A stretch of DNA of 64,000 nucleotides from the NCBI GenBank assembly GCA_013202495.1, contig JABMQQ010000001.1:1-64000 (forward strand). The letters are read 5' to 3'. Positions 19,603 through 27,363 of the stretch are shown here, in pieces. The position numbers were made by a program, and so were the translations under genes. The notes beneath the pieces are model-generated. The model was not told the origin of the DNA and searched no databases. It saw only the letters and a list, made by a program, of their open reading frames with translations. Each line of letters opens with the position of its first letter. Position 1 is the first letter of the stretch. This DNA is from Fidelibacterota bacterium (GTDB taxonomy: Bacteria > Fidelibacterota > UBA8477 > JABMPR01).

Positions 19603-22600
19603 GATCCATTTCATTTTGCCTGATTCTTATATCCGGGTTTTTTGGGTATGAGGCGAGGGCTCAATCCCCGAAACTATATATCAATGAGTTCCTGGCCTCA
19701 AATTCTGCCACCAATATTGATCCAGATTATTCAAGCTTCACAGATTGGGTAGAGATTTATAATGCTGAGGATATTCCCATCGATCTGGGGGGATATTACC
19801 TCACAGATAATTTCAACATTCCCAATAAATGGCAATTCCCACCAAACTCTATCGTACAACCAGATGAGCTACTTCTTGTATGGACGGATGGGATGGATAG
19901 TCTGGGGCATGCCAGCTTCAAACTGAACAAAGACGGTGAGGAGATCGGGTTATACGATAGGTCGGGGAATGAAATTGATGCCATCACCTTCCCACCACAA
20001 GTCACTGATATCTCCTTTGGTCGTCATTCTGATGGAACTCAGGAATGGGTCTATTTTAGCGAGCCAACACCAGGAGCAAACAATATCACTCAGGGAACTC
20101 CTGGGAATTTGCGTGGACCCCCTCCAATATTTTCGCTACCGGGAGGTTTTTATCAAGGTCCCGTGAGTCTTGAGCTGGTTTCAAATTTTAGCAACTCAGA
20201 AATCAGATATACCCTGGATGGGTCAAAACCCTCATCAACCTCGGCATTATATACTGCACCCATTTCCCTCCACTCAACCACTGTAGTTAGGGCCATCAGC
20301 TCCTTCTCAGAGTTTGCATCCAGCGAAGTCAACACCTGCACTTATATCCTTAATGACTCTGCAGAATTACCACTTATCTCTTTGTCCACCAACCCAGAAT
20401 ATCTGTGGGACGAAGGTCTTGGCATATTGAGCAATGGTGAGGACTGTCAGGGTGTTGAAACTGCCAATAGTTGTCAGAGCTGGGAACGCCCGGTACACTT
20501 TGAGTATTTTGAACGAGATGGTAATCTAAAAGTTAGCCAAGCTACCGGATTAAAGGTAAGAGGCACAACAAGTTGCATTTTTCCCCGTAAACAGCTTGGA
20601 CTCTATGCGAGAGACAAGTATGGAGAGGATGAATTTTCCAACCAATTTTTCAGGGACAAATATATCGCTTCCTTTAAACGTCTAATATTTCGACCGGGAG
20701 CAGCCGATGGTATCGGGAACCAATACTGGGGTACCATGTTCCGGGATGAAATGATTGCCACCCTGGTAAAAGATAGAATGGATATTGACTATTCTGCCAG
20801 TCAACCAGCCGTCCTTTTTCTAAATGGTGAGTATTTTGGCGTTCATAATATCCGTGAAAGGGTTAAACAACACTATCTGGCGGCAAACCATGGCTATGAT
20901 CCTGATAATCTGGATATTCTGGAAAATCCCTATAACGGCAGTGTCTATCAGGGTGATGCTCAGCACTACACTGACATGCTAGATTTTCTAGCAGATAATG
21001 ATATCACAAACCCGGAAAACTATGAAATTCTTGGAACACTGATGGATGTAAATGAATTCATCAACTATCAGATTGTTGAGCTATATATCGCAAATATTGA
21101 ATGGGGTGGATTGAATATCCAATGCTGGCGTCCAAGAACTGAGGATGGAAAGTGGCGCTGGGTATTATGGGATGTGGAGGGGAGTTACAATATTTATCCA
21201 GATGGCCGCACCAGTCACCTAGTTAATTCCTTCCAATATGAACAAGATAATTTTTTGAGACATCGTTGGCTGTTTGAGCAACTTCTAACCAATGTAGAAT
21301 TCAAAAATGAATTCATCCAACGCTTCACTGCCCACCTCAACACAAGTTTTCATCGAGATCGGGTCATGGGCATCATCGATTCATTAAAAGCGGTAATAGA
21401 ACCGGAAATGGAGCGGGATATTAATAGATGGACTGGCGAGTGTCAGAACGATTGTGGAGTCAGCTTACCGCTTTGTACTATTTCTTCACTCGCTGACTGG
21501 GAAGCAAATATTGATCGAATGCGTGAATTTGCCCAGGGACGCCCCAGTCGGATGCGCAGACACATACTTGACAAATTTGGATTGACCGAAATTGTTAGTC
21601 TGACTCTCTCTACAGCTGGATCGGGAGCAGGAAGGGTGTTGATCAATAATGTGAAGGTGACAGATAGCATTGCAACTGGAGGTTATTTTTCGGACGTACC
21701 TTTGAGAATATCTGCAATTCCTGATGCAGGATCGAGATTTGTGGGCTGGATTTCAGGGATTGAGGCTCAATCAAATTCTATTTCCATTACACTTTCAGGT
21801 GACTCAACTGTAACAGCCATTTTCGAAGTTGTTGACCAAAGTATGCTGGGCTCAACCATCGCTTCGAACACCACTTTGAATCTGACAGATTCTCCATTTC
21901 TGGCTCAAGGAGATGTGGTTGTGGAGGCAAATGTTACCCTGAATATCGAAGCCGGTGTAGAGATTCAGATGGCAGGTCAGGCCAATATCATTGTTCACGG
22001 CAATATCATGGTGAACGGAAATGAAGAATATCCTGTGACCATATGCCCTGTACCTAACAGTGCTGACCTGAACTGGGGTGGGATATTTATTGAGAATGCC
22101 ACAGGTGTATCATCGCTGACACACCTCAGACTTATTAAAGCGTCACATGGTACCGATCCCTTTCTGCAAAAAGCTGCAATCTCTGGAAAGAACTCAACCG
22201 TCCAATTGACTGATGTGTCTCTGGAGGATGTGATGCTGCCGGTTTATATGGAATCATGTGATGTCAGCATCAATCGTATATCAATCGACACACATATTTT
22301 GGATGGTGATTATATCCATATTCGCAAAGGGACTGCGCTCATTGAAAATTCGATTTTCCAGGGTAGGGATGCTGCTAGAGATGTTGATGTGATTGATTGT
22401 GATGAAGTTGAAAGTGCACTGGTAAGGGGAAACAAATTTTATAATATTCAGGGAGACGCCATTGATTTTGGAGATGGATCTCAGTCTGTTGTCATCCAGA
22501 ATAATCAAATTTTCAATTGTATGGATAAGGGAATATCCATTGGTGAACACTCCTCAGCCAGGATTAAAAGAAACTTAATTTTACATTGTCTGGAAGGCAT

Positions 22601-23327
22601 AGCCATTAAGGATAGTTCTGATGCAGTTATTAATCAGAATACACTGTTCGGAAACACTACGGCTATTGCCATTTACGAAAAATACTTAAACTCAGGAGGA
22701 GCCAGCGCTTTTATTTTCAACACCATTTTCAGCAATTCGAGTGAGGAAGCGTACAGAGTGGATACAAAATCGAGTGTAAGCCTCTCAAATTGCCAGTCAA
22801 ATACAAGTCTCTTACCAGGCGAGAACCATATTTATTTGAATCCATTGTTCACAGAATACATGCACAGCGATTTCTATCTGGAAGATGAATCTCCATGTGT
22901 AGATGCTGGCATCGCTATGGTGATGAATGGGCAGGGTACAATTCTCAATATGTCAAGAGGGGAGTACGCTGGGTTTGCACCAGATATTGGAGCCTTTGAA
23001 AACGGCTTTGCGTATGATACATCAGGTTATTTTATCCACGTTATAGTTGATAATTATGATCTTGCACAAAATTTCCCCAATCCCTTCAACCCCACTACCA
23101 CGATTCTATACTCCCTACCTGAACCGAGTGAAGTGCAGCTCATCATCTATGACCTTACGGGTCGGGTTGTCAATCAATATACCATAGAGGATCAAGCCGC
23201 TGGCTGGTTTGATATCGAGTGGAATGGTACCAATTCAAAAGGTGAAGTAGTAAGCTCAGGTGTTTATCTCTGCCGATTAGAAGCTGGGAATTACTCAAAG
23301 ACCATAAAAATGGTCTATCTGAAGTAA
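19599..23327 (+). CDS. Secreted CotH-kinase/lamin-tail/beta-helix protein with T9SS sorting domain
   Basis: This is a 1242-residue protein. GTG 19599 is chosen because it forms a GTGA overlap with the previous stop and opens a signal peptide (VRSISFCLILISGFFGYEA); the in-frame ATG 19473 would overlap by 130 bp. Domains in order: lamin-tail-like LTD (about 28-125, INEFLASNS...DWVEIYN), a chitobiase/hexosaminidase C-terminal-like fold (about 180-250, IRYTLDGSKPS), CotH protein kinase (about 255-530, with FGVHNIRERVK and WRWVLWDVEGS), an InlB-like repeat (about 667-745, FVGWISG), a beta-helix (about 755-1130), and the T9SS domain. CotH proteins phosphorylate secreted or coat proteins. Here the usual DxD of the metal site appears as D-V-E near residue 525, so activity is uncertain. 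Confidence 0.87.
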   Translation: MRSISFCLILISGFFGYEARAQSPKLYINEFLASNSATNIDPDYSSFTDWVEIYNAEDIPIDLGGYYLTDNFNIPNKWQFPPNSIVQPDELLLVWTDGMDSLGHASFKLNKDGEEIGLYDRSGNEIDAITFPPQVTDISFGRHSDGTQEWVYFSEPTPGANNITQGTPGNLRGPPPIFSLPGGFYQGPVSLELVSNFSNSEIRYTLDGSKPSSTSALYTAPISLHSTTVVRAISSFSEFASSEVNTCTYILNDSAELPLISLSTNPEYLWDEGLGILSNGEDCQGVETANSCQSWERPVHFEYFERDGNLKVSQATGLKVRGTTSCIFPRKQLGLYARDKYGEDEFSNQFFRDKYIASFKRLIFRPGAADGIGNQYWGTMFRDEMIATLVKDRMDIDYSASQPAVLFLNGEYFGVHNIRERVKQHYLAANHGYDPDNLDILENPYNGSVYQGDAQHYTDMLDFLADNDITNPENYEILGTLMDVNEFINYQIVELYIANIEWGGLNIQCWRPRTEDGKWRWVLWDVEGSYNIYPDGRTSHLVNSFQYEQDNFLRHRWLFEQLLTNVEFKNEFIQRFTAHLNTSFHRDRVMGIIDSLKAVIEPEMERDINRWTGECQNDCGVSLPLCTISSLADWEANIDRMREFAQGRPSRMRRHILDKFGLTEIVSLTLSTAGSGAGRVLINNVKVTDSIATGGYFSDVPLRISAIPDAGSRFVGWISGIEAQSNSISITLSGDSTVTAIFEVVDQSMLGSTIASNTTLNLTDSPFLAQGDVVVEANVTLNIEAGVEIQMAGQANIIVHGNIMVNGNEEYPVTICPVPNSADLNWGGIFIENATGVSSLTHLRLIKASHGTDPFLQKAAISGKNSTVQLTDVSLEDVMLPVYMESCDVSINRISIDTHILDGDYIHIRKGTALIENSIFQGRDAARDVDVIDCDEVESALVRGNKFYNIQGDAIDFGDGSQSVVIQNNQIFNCMDKGISIGEHSSARIKRNLILHCLEGIAIKDSSDAVINQNTLFGNTTAIAIYEKYLNSGGASAFIFNTIFSNSSEEAYRVDTKSSVSLSNCQSNTSLLPGENHIYLNPLFTEYMHSDFYLEDESPCVDAGIAMVMNGQGTILNMSRGEYAGFAPDIGAFENGFAYDTSGYFIHVIVDNYDLAQNFPNPFNPTTTILYSLPEPSEVQLIIYDLTGRVVNQYTIEDQAAGWFDIEWNGTNSKGEVVSSGVYLCRLEAGNYSKTIKMVYLK

Positions 23328-23710
23328 GGATTTACCAGTCTGAGCCTAAAAGGTGCAGATAAACTATTAAAAGGGTACATATGATAATTATTTGGAGTAT
23401 TAATACATCTTAATTATTCTGTAAGTAAATCTATTAACCAATTGAATGACAAGGGGATAGAGTGAATTTGAATCAGCATTATTTGGCTTGATTCAAGTCG
23501 CTTATCATTCATGAATCTCGACTTCTTCTGCCTTGCCAACATAAGATTCCTGCTTGCGCATTAGTCCGGCGCGGGTATTTTGAAATTCAAAAGATGAATA
23601 ATTTATGGTTCTGTCTAGTGAAAAAGCCAGGTCAACTGGGACGGAATTTATTAGAAGCGTATTAATTATGAGGAACCTTTAGACTGCAAATGAAAGTGGA
23701 AAAATCTTAG
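23328..23710. other. Intergenic region before the two-component genes
   Basis: These 383 bp without a convincing gene carry the right 21-bp repeat (23384-23404). A short GC-richer patch (about 23530-23580) stands out from the AT-rich surroundings and may be a decayed fragment; a 22-codon open stretch on the minus strand ends there. No clear terminator follows the T9SS gene, and no sigma-54 or strong sigma-70 promoter is obvious before ATG 23711. Confidence 0.5.
23384..23404 (+). repeat. Right copy of the 21-bp direct repeat
   Basis: This is an exact copy of 16217-16237, here not in any gene, 56 bp after the stop of the CotH gene. It looks like a remnant of the 3' end of the barrel gene left on the far side of an inserted or expanded two-gene block. 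No inverted repeats or recombinase gene accompany it. Confidence 0.7.
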
Positions 23711-25819
23711 ATGAACATAGACGTAGTACAAGTCTCAAGCTTTGGTCTGATAGAAGGTGGAGCTCTCCTGATATCCTTACTGGGCACAATCCTGTATACT
23801 ATGCTGGGGTATGTTATGCTTCGCCGGCCATTAAAGCAACGGCAGGAAAAAATAGTCTTATTGACTGCCCTGGGATTGTTGCTCTATTTCGCAGGCAATT
23901 TCATGGCACTTTTCCCGCGGACATTGGTTTTTGATACAGGCTTTAATGTAAACCGCCTGGGTTGGATCATTACTCTGGCCGGTATCAGCGTAACCCCAGC
24001 CTTACTCATCCACGCTTATGGAACATACTACTGCGTGACTAGAGATCCGGAAAAGACTATTGTCAGTCGGTCTGCATTTGAAGTGGCCTTTACCTTTCTC
24101 CACTCTATTGGATTCTTATTCTTAATCGGATTCTTCGTGTTCACAAATCAGGAGAACACATTAAGAACTCTAAAACTGTCATCCACCCGAATGCTCATAT
24201 TTTTTGAATCGTATGCCATATGGCTTGCGGTAGCATTTTTCATTGTCGCACTTATTTCGCTAAAGATGAGCGCCATGAAGCATTGGGTACGCTTCAGATT
24301 CTATTTTTATCAAAATGGTATCCTGATGATCTTGATTTCTTTGATTACTATGATCAGCTTTTGGGGCTTGCACATTGTGAGTGCTGCTCCTCAGGTCATC
24401 CGCTTAGTATTTTTATTATTAGCTCTCATTCATGGTATGATGCTGTCCTATTACCGTCTTCAATATGAATTCATTAACATATTTGTTAGACCATCACTGG
24501 TCTACTTTACTTTAGCTGGTTTGATTGTTCTCGTATATCAGTTTGGTATTAAAAATCTAACTGAGTTTCTTTCACAATATCCTGTTGTTAATGTGGAAGT
24601 TATTGAGCTCCTACTTCTATTGATATTGATATTCTTGTTCCAGCCCGCTCGGGTCCATATTCAAGCCCGCATCAATGCTTTATTTTTTCAAGAAAGTAGA
24701 AAATTTCAAGATTCCATGCACACCATCAGCAAACAGCTAAAAACCTCAACAAATCTGGATCATCTTTTTCCCAGAATTAGTGATCAACTCGTTGATGCTT
24801 TGGGTGTGAACCAAGTTTCTATCATCATGCCAAATACGCCAGAGGCTGCGGCTTTTGTGGCAACCAACCAGTTTTTGAGATCGTCTTCTGAACCGCTCCT
24901 CACCTACAATATGACCAGCTCAGAAGTGGCTGAGGAGTTTGCAGCAGCCAGCTATGAATTGATAGTAGCGATTCGTGAAGAGAAGGAAGTGGTTCTCGGT
25001 CTTCTGGCGGTAACCAGCAAGCAATTATATAAAACTTTTTCAAATCAGGATATTCATCTTGTTACCACAGTTGCCAATCAGCTTGCCATTTACATTAAAA
25101 ATGCAAATCTCATTGAAGAGCAAGTGAACATGGAAAGGATGATGCTCAATCAGGACAACCTCTCTTCTCTAGGGCAAATATCAGCTAATATTACTCATGA
25201 TATAAAAAATCCGTTAAGCGCAATTAATACTCTGGTGCAGGTCATGCAGGAAGAAATGCCCAAGGGGGACGCTTTAAAGAGTAGTCTGGTGACCATTGAG
25301 AATGAGCTGGAATATTTAAATCTTATCTTATCTGAGATAGTAAAATATTCTGAACCTGAAAGTGGACACCAACAAATTGTTTCTGTCGATGAAGTGCTAC
25401 ACGGAGTTCAAGTACTCTTGCATACAGAAGCGAGATTGCATGGAGTGACACTTGTTTTGCACACAAAGCCGGGTTTCTATGTTCTTGGAACACCTCAAGG
25501 GGTGAAGAAGATATTTTTTAATCTCATTTTTAATGCTATCCAGGCTTGCCAAAAAAAAGGTGGGGTTGTGGATATAGAGACCAGTGAAGAAGCTGGAGAT
25601 GTGGTGGTGAAGATAAATGATTCTGGCCCTGGACTGCCTGAATCAGAGTCTGATGACATATTTGAACCTTACGTTACTACCAAACCTGATGGAGTTGGAC
25701 TTGGATTGACCATCGTTAAAGAAACCTTAAGAAATATGCATGGAAGTATTGAGGCGACGAATCGAACAGAGGGTGGGGCACAGTTTACGGTTAGGATGCC
25801 AAAGGCGGTAAAGGGATAA
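23711..25819 (+). CDS. 7TM-type sensor histidine kinase with GAF domain
   Basis: This is a 702-residue inner-membrane sensor kinase. Residues 1 to about 310 contain eight or so hydrophobic helices of the histidine-kinase N-terminal 7TM type. A GAF-like domain follows (about 340-465). The HisKA dimerisation box has the phospho-acceptor H496 (NITHDIKNPLS). The HATPase domain shows the N box (LIFNAIQACQKKGG), the G1 box (INDSGPGLPE) and the G2 box (GVGLGLTIVKE). It is the PrsK/NtrB class that normally works with sigma-54 activators. The stop overlaps the next gene's ATG (TAATG), so kinase and regulator form one unit. The signal sensed is unknown; the small-molecule-binding GAF and the membrane helices are candidate input sites. 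Confidence 0.92.
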   Translation: MNIDVVQVSSFGLIEGGALLISLLGTILYTMLGYVMLRRPLKQRQEKIVLLTALGLLLYFAGNFMALFPRTLVFDTGFNVNRLGWIITLAGISVTPALLIHAYGTYYCVTRDPEKTIVSRSAFEVAFTFLHSIGFLFLIGFFVFTNQENTLRTLKLSSTRMLIFFESYAIWLAVAFFIVALISLKMSAMKHWVRFRFYFYQNGILMILISLITMISFWGLHIVSAAPQVIRLVFLLLALIHGMMLSYYRLQYEFINIFVRPSLVYFTLAGLIVLVYQFGIKNLTEFLSQYPVVNVEVIELLLLLILIFLFQPARVHIQARINALFFQESRKFQDSMHTISKQLKTSTNLDHLFPRISDQLVDALGVNQVSIIMPNTPEAAAFVATNQFLRSSSEPLLTYNMTSSEVAEEFAAASYELIVAIREEKEVVLGLLAVTSKQLYKTFSNQDIHLVTTVANQLAIYIKNANLIEEQVNMERMMLNQDNLSSLGQISANITHDIKNPLSAINTLVQVMQEEMPKGDALKSSLVTIENELEYLNLILSEIVKYSEPESGHQQIVSVDEVLHGVQVLLHTEARLHGVTLVLHTKPGFYVLGTPQGVKKIFFNLIFNAIQACQKKGGVVDIETSEEAGDVVVKINDSGPGLPESESDDIFEPYVTTKPDGVGLGLTIVKETLRNMHGSIEATNRTEGGAQFTVRMPKAVKG

Positions 25820-27204
25820 TGGATACGAAGGAATTGAAAATATTGATCGCTGATGATGAATCAGTAGCACGTGAAGGTCTGGTGAGGGCTTTAAAAAATA
25901 ACTATCAGTTAATTGAGGCCATTGATGGTCGAGATACCTGGGAAAAAATCCAGTCAGAAAAACCTGATATGGTGTTACTCGATTTGAGTATGCCAAAATT
26001 GACAGGAATTGAGGTACTTGAGCTCCTTAAAAAAAATGAAGATTCACCCCTGGTTATTATGATAACCGCCCATGGGTCTGAAAGGTCCGCAGTTGAGGCA
26101 ATGAAGGCAGGGGCCTACGATTATGTAACCAAACCCTATAAACTCACCGAATTGCGGAATATTCTGGATCATGCTTCCGAGAAGATTTTACTAGAGTTGG
26201 AGAATAAACGTCTCCGCGAAACCCTGGCTGAAGATTCTGATACCATGGTGGGACAAAGTCCCTCAATGAGGTTATTGAAAAAGACGGTTCAAAAGGTTTC
26301 AGAATCTGAGGTGACGGTTCATCTCACTGGAGAGAGTGGAACAGGAAAGGAATTGGTTGCCCAAAATATCCATGATAAAAGTCAGCGACACGATGGTCCC
26401 TTTATTGCTGTCAATTGTGCGGCATTACCCAGAGAACTCATTGAAAGTGAACTATTTGGCTTCAAAAAAGGTGCTTTTTCAGGTGCGAACAAAGACACAC
26501 CAGGAAAATTTCAGCTAGCCAATAATGGGACCCTCTTTTTGGATGAGATTGGCGATATGGACAAGAGTTGTCAGGCCAAGGTGTTGCGAGCTCTAGAAGA
26601 AGGAGAGGTTACCCCCCTGGGATCAGCCAGTAATGTACCCTGCAACGCTCGAATTATTACGGCGACCAACCAGGATTTGCACCAATTGGTCACATCAGGT
26701 GAATTTAGAGAGGATCTGTTTTACCGTATCTGTGTTGTAGAGGTTTCGATTCCACCCCTCAGGGATCGTCGATCTGACATTCTCCCACTGGCTGAACACT
26801 TCTTTAAAAAATATATCGCCACCAACAATAAATATGACCTCGAAATAACTACAGAAGTCTGTGAGATACTTATGAATCACTCCTGGCCGGGGAATGTGCG
26901 TGAATTACGCAATGTTATGGAGAGTCTCGTAGTCTTGTCTGGTGATAAAATGGATCATATCCAGCTAGAGAACCAATTGCTGCGACGCGATTCGAATTCT
27001 GTAGGTTATTCTTTGAAGGGTAGGGATTTCAAGGCCGCCAAACAAGCCTATACAAATGATCTGGAAACATCCCTGATTAGCGAAGCTTTACGTCGTGAGA
27101 AAGGGAACATTTCCAGAGCCGCAGAATACCTCGGTATGCAACGACAGTTCCTCCAGCAAAAAATTAAACAACTCGGTATGGATGCAAGAAAATACATTCC
27201 CTAG
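25819..27204 (+). CDS. NtrC-family sigma-54-dependent response regulator
   Basis: This is a 461-residue, three-domain activator. The receiver domain (1-120) has the acidic pair D12-D13 and phospho-acceptor D55. The AAA+ domain (about 145-380) has Walker A GESGTGKE (171-178), Walker B LFLDEIGDM and an R-finger region (FREDLFYRI). A Fis-type helix-turn-helix closes the protein (GNISRAAEYLGMQRQ). The loop that contacts sigma-54 reads GAFSGA (218-223) instead of GAFTGA, a conservative change that keeps the hydroxyl. It is coupled to the kinase gene upstream. A candidate binding site and sigma-54 promoter lie in the 159 bp that follow, so the HgdB/activase operon is its likely target. Confidence 0.94.
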   Translation: MDTKELKILIADDESVAREGLVRALKNNYQLIEAIDGRDTWEKIQSEKPDMVLLDLSMPKLTGIEVLELLKKNEDSPLVIMITAHGSERSAVEAMKAGAYDYVTKPYKLTELRNILDHASEKILLELENKRLRETLAEDSDTMVGQSPSMRLLKKTVQKVSESEVTVHLTGESGTGKELVAQNIHDKSQRHDGPFIAVNCAALPRELIESELFGFKKGAFSGANKDTPGKFQLANNGTLFLDEIGDMDKSCQAKVLRALEEGEVTPLGSASNVPCNARIITATNQDLHQLVTSGEFREDLFYRICVVEVSIPPLRDRRSDILPLAEHFFKKYIATNNKYDLEITTEVCEILMNHSWPGNVRELRNVMESLVVLSGDKMDHIQLENQLLRRDSNSVGYSLKGRDFKAAKQAYTNDLETSLISEALRREKGNISRAAEYLGMQRQFLQQKIKQLGMDARKYIP

Positions 27205-27223
27205 TGCAATGATTTACTTGCAC
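27204..27223 (+). promoter_or_regulatory. Candidate enhancer (UAS) inverted repeat for the NtrC-type regulator
   Basis: The inverted repeat GTGCAA-N8-TTGCAC starts at the last base of the regulator gene and is centred about 73 bp upstream of the candidate -24 element. NtrC-class activators bind dyads (NtrC itself: TGCACC-N5-GGTGCA) at this kind of distance. There is no T-run after it, so it is unlikely to be a terminator. Confidence 0.45.
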
Positions 27224-27284
27224 CAACTCCAATACTTATACACAAAATAATTCCATAAACCCTTATATAGCTTCATTCTCTAAC

Positions 27285-27301
27285 TTGGCATATTCCTTGA
27301 T
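27285..27301 (+). promoter_or_regulatory. Candidate sigma-54 (-24/-12) promoter
   Basis: TTGGCATATTCCTTGAT matches the sigma-54 consensus TGGCAC-N5-TTGC. The GG (27287-27288) and the -12 dinucleotide (27299-27300) have the exact 10-base spacing. The only core deviation is GA for GC at -12. Transcription would start near 27312, about 50 bp before ATG 27364. A sigma-54 activator is encoded directly upstream. Confidence 0.55.
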
Positions 27302-27307
27302 TAAAGG

Positions 27308-27322
27308 TGAGCATATTGCTCA
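27308..27322 (+). promoter_or_regulatory. Perfect palindrome TGAGCA-TAT-TGCTCA near the predicted transcription start
   Basis: The 6-3-6 perfect dyad overlaps the +1 region predicted from the sigma-54 element. Its position suits an operator for a repressor or a 5' UTR hairpin. Which of these it is cannot be told from sequence. Confidence 0.4.
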
Positions 27323-27363
27323 TCTAATTAGAATTTGGTACAACGTGAAGAAGGAATATTCTT

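Noticed and set aside
16217-23404. Classical mobile element (transposon or integrative element) around the CotH gene pair
   Set aside because: No transposase, integrase or terminal inverted repeats, and no tRNA at the repeat. Only the 21-bp direct repeat is present.
23508-23580. Short open stretches on both strands in a GC-richer patch (17-22 codons)
   Set aside because: Too short and without ribosome sites. It could be a decayed insertion fragment or leader peptide, but nothing supports either.
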